Notes under the pieces: generated by a model
What the model was told of the DNA's origin: nothing
What the model saw: the letters and a program-made list of their open reading frames with translations, nothing else
Database searches by the model: none
DNA from: an uncultured Candidatus Poseidoniales archaeon
GTDB lineage: Archaea; Thermoplasmatota; Poseidoniia; Poseidoniales; Thalassarchaeaceae
Length of the DNA: 64,000 nt
Reading direction: 5' to 3'
Assembly (NCBI GenBank): GCA_902625325.1
Contig: CACOAW010000006.1
Location: forward strand, 1-64,000
Made by a program: the position numbers and the translations under genes
In this document: piece by piece, positions 25,647 through 34,622 of the stretch
Position numbering within the stretch: position 1 is the stretch's first letter
How the letters are laid out: each line of letters opens with the position of its first letter

Positions 25647-27262
25647 CTCCTGCCATGTACTATATTGGAATGGGTTCAATAGTGTTGGAAAGTACTGAGC
25701 CACGGAACATGAAGGAATGGCTGCGGGGTCTCAATAGGCCGTCATCAACGGTACTGGTTGCTGGAATTCTAGTACTTGGGACGGCAGGAGGCGGGCTATT
25801 GTATGGGGAAGAGATTTCGAACTGGGTTGGTGGGGACACTAAATACGAACTTATCGACTTTGACTCAAACCAAACCAGAGCCTATGCCCAAGGACTTGTG
25901 AATCTAGGGGATCCAGTCTGGGGAGGGAGGCTTTCAGGTACCGTCGAAGAAGAGAACGCCGCTCAATCCATTAAGACCAACTTCTCAAACAGCGGGCTTC
26001 CTTCCACTCTAGAGGAGTTTGAGGTCCCGTTGTACTACATGGGAAATTCATTCGAACTAATGATTTGTAACTCCGGTACCCTTGGAGGGGTTTTCGGGGG
26101 ACCGACCCCATGTACGGTTGCCGATATTAATCGAGAAGAGACGAACTTCCAGCATACCGTGGACTTCGTTGTTCAGGGATACAGCGGAAGCGTAGATATT
26201 CCTGCCAGCAGTAATGTTGAGGTCGTAGATCTTGGAATGGGGAATGCATCTGAGGACTGGGACGCCGCAATCAACGGGGTTGGCTTGGTATGGATTCGTG
26301 ATGGGGAGGATGGTCAGGCTGGAACGGAAAGCAACACGGTCCTGATGAAGAGGGCTCAGGAAAACGGCCTCAGAGGATTGATCACTGTAAATTCTAGGCA
26401 GAACTGCGAAGATTTGGTAGCCGGAGATTGCATCCCCTACTCGAAATCCCTGGATATTACTCAGTTCGAGGAGAGGCCCTACGATATTGGCTTCGTGATG
26501 GTATCTAGAAGCGTCGGGGAGAAGATTTCAGAGCAGGTTGTAAATTCTGGCGGTATGCTTGGATTCCAAGTCGATGTGGACAACCAGAACAATGGGAACA
26601 TACATGTTCCCTGCGGAATCCTAGAGGGGGAGACTGACCAATTGATTGTAATCGGCGCTCATCACGATACGGTGTATAATGGCCAAGGAGCAGTGGACAA
26701 CACCGCAGGAACAGCAACTGTAATGGAGATAGCTAGGCAATTTGGGATTCTTCATTCGGAACTCGGTGACCCGAAGATGACGGTGTACTTCTGCACATGG
26801 GGTGGCGAAGAGGAAGGCCTGTGGGGTTCTAAGGAGTGGGTGGACAAGCATAGGGATAACCTCGCTGAAAACCTCAGGTTATACATCAATCTAGATATGA
26901 ACCACGTTGATGCTGAGAGGAACTCAGGGGTTATCCTCCAAGGCAATAGCAAAACTGACGTTCGCCATATCAAAGGCATAGTGGAAGAGTTCTCATCTTC
27001 CCACCCAGAGCTTTACGAAAAGTATAGCATTACGGTTAGAGAACTAGAGTCAGAGCAGATGCCCTACAATTCAGATCATGCCCCATTCGTTTATGAAGTG
27101 CATCAAAAGGAGGGCGAGTTTGGCAAGGCGATGCTCTGCTATGGTTCTGGATCGTTGGAGTACCACACCTACTTAGACAACATGGACAGATTCAACGAAG
27201 AGAGCTTAGCTGTATCTGGCATTATCTATGGGTCCCTAATAAGGCACCTAGCCTGGAACTAA
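25613..27262 (+). CDS. Membrane-anchored M28-family metallopeptidase
   Basis: This is a zinc aminopeptidase-like protein with an N-terminal membrane anchor (STVLVAGILVLGTAGGGLLYG) and an extracytoplasmic catalytic domain. The metal ligands are all visible: AHHDT (about residue 350), AVDNTAG, GGEEEG (catalytic Glu plus ligand Glu), NLDMNH and NSDHAPF near the C-terminus. A PA-like insert (VWIRDGEDGQ..., about 190-300) precedes it. The track start overlaps ubiX; ATG at 25670 or 25709 (MKEWLRG) is likelier, and ACTATATTGG just after the ubiX stop could be its TATA box. The role is probably scavenging of extracellular peptides. The 3' end overlaps the convergent peroxiredoxin by 4 bases. Confidence 0.9.
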   Translation: MVGRRGPIGRLTPAMYYIGMGSIVLESTEPRNMKEWLRGLNRPSSTVLVAGILVLGTAGGGLLYGEEISNWVGGDTKYELIDFDSNQTRAYAQGLVNLGDPVWGGRLSGTVEEENAAQSIKTNFSNSGLPSTLEEFEVPLYYMGNSFELMICNSGTLGGVFGGPTPCTVADINREETNFQHTVDFVVQGYSGSVDIPASSNVEVVDLGMGNASEDWDAAINGVGLVWIRDGEDGQAGTESNTVLMKRAQENGLRGLITVNSRQNCEDLVAGDCIPYSKSLDITQFEERPYDIGFVMVSRSVGEKISEQVVNSGGMLGFQVDVDNQNNGNIHVPCGILEGETDQLIVIGAHHDTVYNGQGAVDNTAGTATVMEIARQFGILHSELGDPKMTVYFCTWGGEEEGLWGSKEWVDKHRDNLAENLRLYINLDMNHVDAERNSGVILQGNSKTDVRHIKGIVEEFSSSHPELYEKYSITVRELESEQMPYNSDHAPFVYEVHQKEGEFGKAMLCYGSGSLEYHTYLDNMDRFNEESLAVSGIIYGSLIRHLAWN

Positions 27263-27723
27263 GCGGAGCAGAAAGAGACAATCTCTTCGTAATCCGGCTC
27301 AACTCCTGGGTTTTCTGCTACCCAACGATACTGAACCGTCCCCTCACTATCAATAATTATGACCACTCGATTGGCGCTGACGTAGCCCTCAATACCCCCC
27401 AATCCGATGAATTTTGCATCATATGCCTCCACGACGACTCTATCCAAATCCGATAGTAGTTCGAATTCTAGGTTGTATCTTCTGGAGAATTCCGCATTAG
27501 CCCACGGGGAGTCGACGCTTATCCCCAATACGGTTGCATTACAATTGTTTAGCTTGGCAAGATTTTCCTGGAATGAGCACATCTCTTGGTCACAAACGCC
27601 CGTAAAGGCTCCCGGATAAAATGCTAGAATCACAGTCTTTCCATGATTTTCAGACAGTGTTACTGCTTCCTTGGAGGTGTTCTTCAGTGTGAAATCGGGC
27701 GCCGTATCGCCTACTTTTACCAT
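27259..27723 (-). CDS. Peroxiredoxin, BCP/PrxQ type
   Basis: This 154-residue thiol peroxidase has the active-site segment FYPGAFTGVCDQEMC, with peroxidatic Cys44 and a second Cys49. The CX4C spacing is that of PrxQ/BCP enzymes, which resolve through a nearby disulfide. Ser/Arg features (SRRYNLEFELLSD, RVVIIIDSEG) also fit. It reduces hydrogen peroxide and organic hydroperoxides with thioredoxin as donor. It follows argS by 39 bases on the same strand. Confidence 0.92.
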   Translation of the reverse strand: MVKVGDTAPDFTLKNTSKEAVTLSENHGKTVILAFYPGAFTGVCDQEMCSFQENLAKLNNCNATVLGISVDSPWANAEFSRRYNLEFELLSDLDRVVVEAYDAKFIGLGGIEGYVSANRVVIIIDSEGTVQYRWVAENPGVEPDYEEIVSFCSA

Positions 27724-27762
27724 GTTGGGGCTAGGGGGTCTGTAATTTGAAGGTGCCTAGAT

Positions 27763-29532
27763 TCACATTCTCTCCGGGACATTGATCCCCATCATTTCCA
27801 ACCCCAGTTTCAGTTCTCTGGAGGTGACTTCGCAAAGAGCAAGACGTCTCTGAGAAACTGCTTCAATATCCTCCTTGAGTATTCCGCAATTCTCGTAAAA
27901 GGAAGCAAAAGATGATGCTATTGAATGCAGATGCTTGCAGAGCTTATGGGGGCTGAAAGTTGAAACTGAGTCATCTAAGATCGAAGGGAATTCCACTAGT
28001 CTTCTGGAAAGTAAAATCTCCTCATCCCTGAGGTTGCTAAATTCGCTATCCATTAGAGATTCGAAACTCGTTGTTAGAGATTGCCTATCGCCCCCCCACT
28101 TCCTAAAGATACTGGATATTCTGGCGTATGCGTATTGAAGATATGGAGCAGTATTTCCCTCGAATGATAGCATCTTCTCCCAGTCGAAAACGTAATCCTT
28201 GGTCCTCTCGGTTGATAGGTCGGCGTACTTCACGGCACCGATTCCCACCGCTCGAGCGACTTCTTCCCTTTCCTTGCCTAGTAAATCTGGATTCTTGTCA
28301 TCTATAGACTGCTCAGCACGCCATATTGCTTCTTCAAGAAGGTCATGGAGCTTTATCACCTCACCCTCTCTACTCTTCAGAACCTTGCCGTCAGTATCCA
28401 AAACAGATCCGAAGTTTACGTGCACAGCTTGATGATTATGACTCATGAAACCGGCTTTCTTTGCTACTTGGAATACCATCTCGAAATGCTGTTTCTGAGG
28501 GGTCCCGACAACATACAGGAATCCATCACAGCCCAGTCTCTCAACCCTGTCTATTATGCACGCCAAATCTGAAGTGCTGTAGTTGTAACCACCATCTGCC
28601 TTCCTAATTATCATTGGAAGGGGTTCTCCTTCTCGATTAACCCAACCTCCCGGGAAAACGACATCTGCGCCATCGCTCTGCTCGAGGTCTCCGGATTCTC
28701 TGAGTCTGTCTACTACCTCTGGTAGCAGTTCTTGATAACTGGACTCGCCTCTAATATCGTCGTCGGTAAGCATGACTCCGAGCATTGAGTAAACTTCGTT
28801 GAAGTACCTCATTGACTCGTTCACTAGAATGCGCCACAAACGGAGCGTCTCAGCATCCCCTCCCTGTAGTAGTACTACACGGCTCCTCGAACGATTAGCG
28901 AATTCTTCATCCGAGACGAACTTTGATCTGGCTTGCTTGTAGAAGGAATCCAGGTCTCCTACTCCTAATTCGTCTGCAGCGCGGTCTTCCCCTAAATCTA
29001 GGAGATGCTCTATCAACATACCGAATGGAGTACCCCAGTCTCCTACGTGATTCTCTCTAATGACGTTGTGCCCCTTGAATTCCAGCATCCTTACTATCGT
29101 GTCTCCGATAACTGTTGATCTAAGGTGTCCCACATGCATCTCTTTGGCGACATTCGGAGCAGAGTAGTCCACGACGAAGGTTTTCTTCTGGTCAACACTA
29201 ACTCCAAGCCTAGGATCCGCAAGTAATATGCATATTCGATTCGACAGCCATTCTGGTTTGGCTGTAATATTAACAAAGCCACTCATAGATGAAACGATGG
29301 CGATTGATTGCAAATCAGACGCGACGAGTTCGGAAATCTGTTTGGCTATTTCCTGAGGTGCCTTTTTCAGAATTCCAGCTAGAGAGTGGCACGGAAGAGC
29401 CACATCCCCGTGATCCTCAACAGTTGCCTTTCCGAGAAGGGGGAGCCATATTGATTCGGGTACGTCCAGTGAATTCATGGCATTAGAGAATATGGGTTTC
29501 AATTGGTTAATCAATTCCTTAATCCGAACCAC
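27763..29532 (-). CDS. argS: Arginyl-tRNA synthetase
   Basis: This class I synthetase has 589 residues. The signature VDYSAPNVAKEMHVGHLRSTVIGD contains the HIGH motif as HVGH; RENHVGDWGTPFG follows. The C-terminal DALR domain (NTAPYLQYAYARISSIFRK ... ENCGILKEDIEAVSQRRLALCEV) is complete and ends in the usual GINVPERM. It starts one base after the aRF1 stop, so release factor and ArgRS are co-transcribed. Confidence 0.96.
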   Translation of the reverse strand: MVRIKELINQLKPIFSNAMNSLDVPESIWLPLLGKATVEDHGDVALPCHSLAGILKKAPQEIAKQISELVASDLQSIAIVSSMSGFVNITAKPEWLSNRICILLADPRLGVSVDQKKTFVVDYSAPNVAKEMHVGHLRSTVIGDTIVRMLEFKGHNVIRENHVGDWGTPFGMLIEHLLDLGEDRAADELGVGDLDSFYKQARSKFVSDEEFANRSRSRVVLLQGGDAETLRLWRILVNESMRYFNEVYSMLGVMLTDDDIRGESSYQELLPEVVDRLRESGDLEQSDGADVVFPGGWVNREGEPLPMIIRKADGGYNYSTSDLACIIDRVERLGCDGFLYVVGTPQKQHFEMVFQVAKKAGFMSHNHQAVHVNFGSVLDTDGKVLKSREGEVIKLHDLLEEAIWRAEQSIDDKNPDLLGKEREEVARAVGIGAVKYADLSTERTKDYVFDWEKMLSFEGNTAPYLQYAYARISSIFRKWGGDRQSLTTSFESLMDSEFSNLRDEEILLSRRLVEFPSILDDSVSTFSPHKLCKHLHSIASSFASFYENCGILKEDIEAVSQRRLALCEVTSRELKLGLEMMGINVPERM

Positions 29533-29533
29533 C

Positions 29534-30781
29534 TCACGAAATTGCGTACCTCAAAAGTGCTGCTATGCCCCCAAAAGCAGTGTTCAGAGTAGCCCCCTCT
29601 TCGGTATCGAGAGAAATTATTCGCACCTTTGCCGAAGTGTGACCGGCCAGAACAGTCAGTTCATCTATCAATTCCATCGAGTTTTCATCGTCTTCGAAGA
29701 CTTTGTCTGACCCACATTCCGGGCAATTCGGTGGTGCAGAGAATTTGTCATGTGATGTTTTCCAAGAATTCTTGCACTCTTTGCAAATCCATTGCACCCT
29801 TCTCTTTGTTACTGCCTCTGAGATCAAAAGAGTCTCTACTGCTCCTTGGTCTAGTGCTGAGCGGATCATCACTTCCCCATACGTTGCCTTGGGATTTGCC
29901 TGCATCACCTCTCGTAGGAACCTATCAACTATAGTTCTCTCAACATCTAACTCTATCTGATCCATTGTAGATCCGGCGCGTTGGACCAATTCCCTCAATC
30001 CGCTTTCGTTGGAGTAACCTACGTCGAAGAAGGGCTCTGCAATTAGTTTCTTTATTTCGTGGTGAAAATAGTCATTCTTCACTACGAAGTCCTTTGTTGC
30101 CCCAGGACCGCCAATGATTATTCCCTTCAAGTCATTTACCATCGGAAGCCAGTAATTGCATGCTCTCTCTGTGGCTTTCTTGAAGAAGTTATGAGCGGCT
30201 TCTTCGATAAGACGCTCGAATCTCTGAGCAGACTGGCCCCCTCTCCCGTGTTTTGAGGGGACCAGGGAGGTGATGTGCTCCTGGAAATGCAGCCTTTTCC
30301 CGGATGCCAGTCCATAGGCGGCCTCGGACCTGTCAATTACGAACAACCCGTAAGAAGTTCGATCAATTAGCATCTCTTCTAGCTGGCTGATCTCGAAGGT
30401 TGAGTCGCATCTGTATCTGAAAGATGAAAATGGCTCAGGCGGATTATCGATTACTGTTGATGTCAATCTTGTCTTGTTATTTCCCACGATGACGTGTCCA
30501 ACAAAAATGGCAATTCCCCCTTCTCCCGGAGTCTTATACCTGTTGAGTGAGGAAATTGCTGATTCCAAAGCGTCCGTAACATGTTTCTTTGTTGATTTTG
30601 ACTTGATATTAGCAGCCTGACCCATCTCGTTTCCTAGTTGATGCCGAACATCGCTAATCATCTTCTCAGGAGGGATGACTACCGTGACTAGTTCTGTCCC
30701 CATGCCTTTCATCTCAGACAGTTCCTTGAGGCTCTTCTTTAGCCGTAGTCGGCGCTGCTGTAGTTCCAAATCCTCGGACAT
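29534..30781 (-). CDS. prf1: Archaeal peptide chain release factor aRF1
   Basis: This is the class I release factor reading all three stop codons. The NIKS decoding loop (AANIKSKSTKK) and the GGQ peptidyl-transferase loop (KHGRGGQSAQRFERL) are intact. The C-terminal domain has a zinc ribbon CKECKNSW...CPECGSD (CX2C pairs). The length of 415 residues is typical of archaeal and eukaryotic eRF1-like factors. It is divergent from the UMP kinase gene across 96 bases. Confidence 0.96.
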   Translation of the reverse strand: MSEDLELQQRRLRLKKSLKELSEMKGMGTELVTVVIPPEKMISDVRHQLGNEMGQAANIKSKSTKKHVTDALESAISSLNRYKTPGEGGIAIFVGHVIVGNNKTRLTSTVIDNPPEPFSSFRYRCDSTFEISQLEEMLIDRTSYGLFVIDRSEAAYGLASGKRLHFQEHITSLVPSKHGRGGQSAQRFERLIEEAAHNFFKKATERACNYWLPMVNDLKGIIIGGPGATKDFVVKNDYFHHEIKKLIAEPFFDVGYSNESGLRELVQRAGSTMDQIELDVERTIVDRFLREVMQANPKATYGEVMIRSALDQGAVETLLISEAVTKRRVQWICKECKNSWKTSHDKFSAPPNCPECGSDKVFEDDENSMELIDELTVLAGHTSAKVRIISLDTEEGATLNTAFGGIAALLRYAIS

Positions 30782-30877
30782 GCTCCTCCTCCGTGTTCAG
30801 CCACGAAGGCCGGCATTTCAACCCTTCAGCGCTGCAAGAGCATACGTATTGAAAGGCAAGGTGCCAACCAATGGACG

Positions 30878-31579
30878 ATGACGACGGTTGTTGTTGCTCT
30901 TGGGGGGAGCCTTCTGAGACCGGAAGTGGAGGAGCGTCACAAATGGCTGGAAGATATGGTTGAAGTGGTGAAGAATAGCGTAAAACCCGGCGTTAAACTA
31001 GCATTAGTAGTTGGAGGGGGTGCTCCTGCTCGGGAAGGCATAGATCTGGCCAGACCGGTAATCCACGACATATCTCGTCTTGATAGAATAGGAATTACAG
31101 CTACCAGGCTGAATGCAACAATAGTCAGAGAAGCCATTGCAGAAGGAGGAGTCGAGGTTTCAGGGAATATTCCGAAAAGCATCGATGAGGCAGTTGATGA
31201 ATTGTCGGATTTCCCAGTAGTTGTAATGGGAGGGACGGTTCCAGGCCATACCACTGATGCAGTAGCAATCAAATTGGCAGTACAATTCGAAGCCGACAAG
31301 TGCATAATAGCAACGAATGTTGCAAAGGTTCACTCTGAAGACCCAAGGGAGAATCCGGGTGCAGAATCCTTTGACAAGTTGACTCTGGATGAATTACAAC
31401 AAATCGTAGGTCCGCCTGATCATTCAGATGCGGGTTCTTCGAAGGTTGTTGACCCCGTTGGCGTTGGGGAGGCTAGGGAGAATGGACTCTCCCTAGATAT
31501 CCTCGATGGAAGGGACCCTCGAAGAATATCCTCCTCCATAAATGGGGAAAATTTCGAAGGAACGATGGTGACCCCATAA
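30878..31579 (+). CDS. pyrH: UMP kinase, archaeal type
   Basis: This amino-acid-kinase-fold enzyme makes UDP from UMP. VVVALGGSLLRP, LVVGGGAPAREGIDLAR, VVMGGTVPGHTTDAVAIKLA and TNVAKVHSEDPRENP are the characteristic segments. The length of 233 residues fits the archaeal hexameric type. A TATA-like CATACGTATT at 30841-30850 would place transcription near 30872, giving an almost leaderless message. The stop overlaps the next start (TAATG). Confidence 0.93.
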   Translation: MTTVVVALGGSLLRPEVEERHKWLEDMVEVVKNSVKPGVKLALVVGGGAPAREGIDLARPVIHDISRLDRIGITATRLNATIVREAIAEGGVEVSGNIPKSIDEAVDELSDFPVVVMGGTVPGHTTDAVAIKLAVQFEADKCIIATNVAKVHSEDPRENPGAESFDKLTLDELQQIVGPPDHSDAGSSKVVDPVGVGEARENGLSLDILDGRDPRRISSSINGENFEGTMVTP

Positions 31580-31887
31580 TGGCCAGTAGAAAGGATACAA
31601 TACTGAAAGCCGCACAGAGGACGGCGAAACAGGCTCATTCCGCTGCGACCCAGAGAAGGAAAAAGCCATCATCCAGAGTCAAAGTGGATCCACATAGACA
31701 TTGCTCGGTTTGCTGGAAACCAATTTTCCTGGAAAGCGACCCCCCGATCTGTGGAGACGGTGAGTGCATTAGGATGTACGAAAGGAGGGAGAAGTCGAGG
31801 AAGCGATTCTCTTTCATAATGTATCTCGGTATTGCTGTTTTCCTAGGAATGCTAGTAGTTCAGATCTACATGGGGGCGTCGGGTTGA
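31579..31887 (+). CDS. DUF2116-type zinc-ribbon protein with C-terminal membrane helix
   Basis: This 102-residue protein has a Lys/Arg-rich N-terminus (RRKKPSSRVKV), then a compact zinc ribbon HRHCSVCWKPIFLESDPPICGDGECIRMYERR (CX2C and a CX4C-like half), a basic segment KSRKRFS and one membrane helix (FIMYLGIAVFLGMLVVQIYMG). This matches the layout of the archaeal DUF2116 family, whose function is unknown. Its start overlaps the UMP kinase stop by one base, so it is co-translated with it. With the helix anchored, the ribbon is probably cytoplasmic. Confidence 0.78.
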   Translation: MASRKDTILKAAQRTAKQAHSAATQRRKKPSSRVKVDPHRHCSVCWKPIFLESDPPICGDGECIRMYERREKSRKRFSFIMYLGIAVFLGMLVVQIYMGASG

Positions 31888-31915
31888 ACAGTGGAGATTT
31901 AGGAGTGAAGTTACC

Positions 31916-32500
31916 ATGATGGTCAGAATCCTCTCTCTGCTGCCTATGTTATGTGGATTACTATGCGCCTTGATTGTGGTTTTGAGTCTGTTTGGATACC
32001 AAGCTCCGACCACAACCAGCGAGGCCCCAATTGTTCCATGCTCTGACGGAGATGAGGGGTGCAATGTGGCAATGAATCTGGAAGATATGGAAGTTCCAAC
32101 GGCATTCGCCCTACTTGATATTACATTGGAGATAGAATGGAAAGAGCCTGAAAGAGGGTGGTTGGGAGTGGTAGACGCATCTGCGGCCGAAGAATGCCCT
32201 CCTGATTCGTCCACACGACTTACCACCTGTACCGAGGCGGAGATAACGAAGTATCTCATAGTAGGAGGGCCAGATAATGGTGGTTTGATGACATTCAGGT
32301 TGGAACCCGGAGAATACAGATTCGTGACGGGAGGATACGAGGGTTCTGGACTCTCCATGCAGGATGTGGACATGGACGCGAGTATCCACTTGGACAATTA
32401 CGTCGAGATAGTTCTCGCAGCGACCGCTGCCCTTCTATTATTAGGGGCAGGAGAGATGGCTTTTCCCGTTCGAAACCTGCTCAATCGCTTTAGACGCTAA
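31916..32500 (+). CDS. Two-helix membrane protein of unknown function
   Basis: This 194-residue protein has an N-terminal helix (ILSLLPMLCGLLCALIVVLSLFG), an external domain of about 130 residues with four cysteines (CSDGDEGC, CPPDSSTRLTTC) that could form disulfides, and a second helix (IVLAATAALLLLGAGEMAF) before a short basic tail (RNLLNRFRR). No family is recognised. It follows the zinc-ribbon gene by 28 bases and probably shares its transcript. Confidence 0.75.
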   Translation: MMVRILSLLPMLCGLLCALIVVLSLFGYQAPTTTSEAPIVPCSDGDEGCNVAMNLEDMEVPTAFALLDITLEIEWKEPERGWLGVVDASAAEECPPDSSTRLTTCTEAEITKYLIVGGPDNGGLMTFRLEPGEYRFVTGGYEGSGLSMQDVDMDASIHLDNYVEIVLAATAALLLLGAGEMAFPVRNLLNRFRR

Positions 32501-32551
32501 GTGTAAGCCATACTCAGTATCGTTGAATAACCCCTTCGGATTGGGTTAAAC

Positions 32552-32668
32552 ATGCGCGTAACGAAGTGCCCAAATTGCGGTTCGGAGGTAGACGTTTCCG
32601 GGATATCCGCCTCATACGGAGGTCACGACTTCTATTGCGTAATCTGCGGCCATTCATGGCACGTCTAG
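32552..32668 (+). CDS. 38-residue zinc-ribbon miniprotein (not in the ORF track)
   Basis: I read this ORF directly from the sequence: MRVTKCPNCGSEVDV ... GGHDFYCVICGHSWHV. It has two CX2C knuckles (C6/C9 and C29/C32) separated by 19 residues, which is a complete zinc-ribbon unit like those of TFIIS-type proteins or single-ribbon archaeal proteins. The cysteine spacing, the CGHSWHV ending and the clean ATG-to-TAG frame argue for a real gene. It overlaps the convergent GTPase gene by 15 bases. A nucleic-acid or ribosome role would be typical but is not shown. Confidence 0.72.
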   Translation: MRVTKCPNCGSEVDVSGISASYGGHDFYCVICGHSWHV

Positions 32669-33715
32669 ATCGAAGTCCTCTCTTGCTTCATCCTCTCTAG
32701 GCCAGTTCTCAGGAAGTTTCAATGGATCTTCCACCCTGTCCGCATCGATAATCCCAATCAGATCAGAACGCAGATCCTCAAGCCCATGCCCTGTTACTGA
32801 ACTAATCCTATGGTCATCTGCAGAGTGTTCTTCTTCGGTTATATCGAACTTGGATGAAACTAGTAGGACTCTCCTATCGGAGAGAAGGCCTCTCACCTCC
32901 ATCAGGAGTCTCTCCTGCTCTGAAATGGGAGTTGTAGACTCTGAAGATCTGTCTATCAAGAAGAGAAGTATATCGCCTAGGTGCTCTAGGGCGGCAATGG
33001 CCTGCATCTCAATTTGGTTCCTCTCGTCCATCGGCCGGTCCAGAAGTCCTGGAGTATCCACCATCTGGTATACCCTCCTCCGGTGCGTGAAGTGACCCAC
33101 GTGCAATTGCTTGGTGGTGAATGGGTAAGATGCAACTTGTGGCTCTCCGCTGGATAGTGCCCCGATAAGAGCAGATTTTCCAACATTAGGAGAGCCAGCT
33201 ACCACGATACAGGGTTCACTTGGGTCGATTGAGGGTAGTTTTCTCAGGATATTCCTGGCATCTCCTAGCCAAATGATCTGGGGGGAAATCTGATCAATTA
33301 CCGAGGAAAGTCTCCCGTACGCGTGTCTCCTTGCCTTGTGAAAACCATCAATGTCCCTTAGCCTCAAAATCTTCGCCTGGGCCTCTCCAGAAATTCTCTG
33401 AGACCTCTCTGCAGCCCATTGTAGGGAAGCCAGATTTCTCTTGTAGTCATCACATCCTACTGCTGCGTCCACAAGAGATCGGTCAAATTCTGTTAGTGCA
33501 TTCAGGCTAGGCCACCTATCAACGTACGAGTTCAGAGTCTTTGTCGCCACATCGCATGCAGACTGAACCATTCGGTTCATCTGCTTCCTAACTCTGTGGT
33601 ATTTGTCTGGATCCTCGACCAAATCCGCCTGACTGCTCGCCCTTCCGAATGCTTTGTCAAGAATTTCTTGAGGATAGAGCACGGTCGGAATTGACCTCCA
33701 TTCAACCGATGCCAT
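32654..33715 (-). CDS. NOG1-type GTP-binding protein
   Basis: This GTPase is related to NOG1/Obg-like ribosome-assembly factors. The helical N-terminal domain (residues 1-150) precedes G1 GSPNVGKSAL, G2-like YPFTTKQLHVGHF, G3 DTPGLLDRP and the conserved ALEHLGDILLFLIDRS. The G4 motif reads SSKFD instead of NKxD, which is unusual. The ORF track starts at 33910, but MASVEWRSIPTV at 33715 is the natural start and gives 353 residues. The expected role is large-subunit assembly, taken from the family. Confidence 0.88.
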   Translation of the reverse strand: MASVEWRSIPTVLYPQEILDKAFGRASSQADLVEDPDKYHRVRKQMNRMVQSACDVATKTLNSYVDRWPSLNALTEFDRSLVDAAVGCDDYKRNLASLQWAAERSQRISGEAQAKILRLRDIDGFHKARRHAYGRLSSVIDQISPQIIWLGDARNILRKLPSIDPSEPCIVVAGSPNVGKSALIGALSSGEPQVASYPFTTKQLHVGHFTHRRRVYQMVDTPGLLDRPMDERNQIEMQAIAALEHLGDILLFLIDRSSESTTPISEQERLLMEVRGLLSDRRVLLVSSKFDITEEEHSADDHRISSVTGHGLEDLRSDLIGIIDADRVEDPLKLPENWPREDEAREDFDLDVP

Positions 33716-33802
33716 GGCACTGCCTCCGTCGACTCCGCCACGATATTGCACTTCAATTATTAGCAAAGTTGAGGAGAAAAAGAAAATGTTGTGACCCGCT
33801 TG

Positions 33803-33811
33803 TTTTTTTAT
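33803..33811 (+). promoter_or_regulatory. TATA-like element for the 33832 gene
   Basis: The run TTTTTTTA centred about 25 bases before the ATG at 33832 is placed as expected for a leaderless archaeal transcript. Confidence 0.35.
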
Positions 33812-33831
33812 GACCTCCGAAACGTAGGGAC

Positions 33832-34284
33832 ATGTCGGACGCAACGGGCGGAGGTGACGACGGCACCCTGCCACAGTGGGCCATGAGTTTCTTCGAGGAA
33901 TATGGTTCACCGGATCGCGGTGAATTGGGCGATGTTTTTCATGGGCCTCTTCTAGACAGGAAGTACGGCCTTAGGAAAGATGACCTGGTAGAGATTCTTC
34001 TCGATAGTAGGATGCTTCCTGAAGGAAGGGATCCTTGGATAAAGGGGATGATGGTAGGGGGGAGGAGTTCTTCCATCGATATCCTGGACGAAGACAGAGG
34101 TTTCAGGTCTATATCACGAGATGCAATCGTGGAGATAAGGCTAGTTACACACCTAAGGAAGTCCTATATAGAAGATGAAGAGTTACTAAAGTTCGAGAAG
34201 GAAGACATGAAGAGACGGTCCGAGGTTCACGAGATGGCGGAGAAAACCAGTGAGGGGCATGGAAATAATCTGTCTTGGGGGTGA
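33832..34284 (+). CDS. Hypothetical acidic protein (150 aa)
   Basis: I do not recognise this soluble protein. It has an acidic start (MSDATGGGDDG), a middle with FHGPLLDRKYGLRKDDLVEILLDSRMLPEGRDPWIKGMMVGGRSSSIDILDEDRGFRSISRDAIVEIRLV that reads as a small beta-rich domain, and a charged helical tail (KFEKEDMKRRSEVHEMAEK). The strand pattern around GGRSSSIDILD could suit an Sm/LSm- or SH3-like barrel, but that is a guess. Its last codons overlap the start region of the pterin dehydratase, so the two are translationally coupled. Confidence 0.7.
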   Translation: MSDATGGGDDGTLPQWAMSFFEEYGSPDRGELGDVFHGPLLDRKYGLRKDDLVEILLDSRMLPEGRDPWIKGMMVGGRSSSIDILDEDRGFRSISRDAIVEIRLVTHLRKSYIEDEELLKFEKEDMKRRSEVHEMAEKTSEGHGNNLSWG

Positions 34285-34622
34285 GTTTTTTGGATAATTT
34301 ATCAGATATGGAGTGTATTCCCTGCAAAGGCGGAGTTCCGCCGCTAAGTGAAGAGGAGTCGAGTGCTTTCCTATCTCAGATTCATGATGATTGGGAGGTA
34401 GTGGAGAACCATCACCTAACTCGTACATGGTCATTCCCAGACTTCGCGTCGGCTCTGGAATTTACCAATCAGTTGGGAGAGGTATGTGAGCAGCAGAATC
34501 ACCATGCTGACTTCGAATTAGGATGGGGGAGGGTTGTTTCGGTTATCTATACCCACAAGATTGACGGCCTCACTGAGTCTGACTTTGTGCTGGCGGCCAA
34601 GTTCGACACCATCCAACGGTGA
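34275..34622 (+). CDS. Pterin-4a-carbinolamine dehydratase family protein
   Basis: This 115-residue protein carries the PCD signature NHHADFELGWGRVVSVIYTHKIDGLTESDFVLAAKFD, including the paired His of the active site. Family enzymes dehydrate 4a-hydroxy-tetrahydropterin, and some members act in molybdopterin or folate-related chemistry. The start is uncertain: TTG 34275, GTG 34281 (overlapping the upstream TGA) or ATG 34308 (MECIPCKGG). It overlaps the nitroreductase start (GTGA). With folB, a PTR1-like SDR and folP in the window, it adds to a pterin theme. Confidence 0.88.
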   Translation: MGVSFLDNLSDMECIPCKGGVPPLSEEESSAFLSQIHDDWEVVENHHLTRTWSFPDFASALEFTNQLGEVCEQQNHHADFELGWGRVVSVIYTHKIDGLTESDFVLAAKFDTIQR

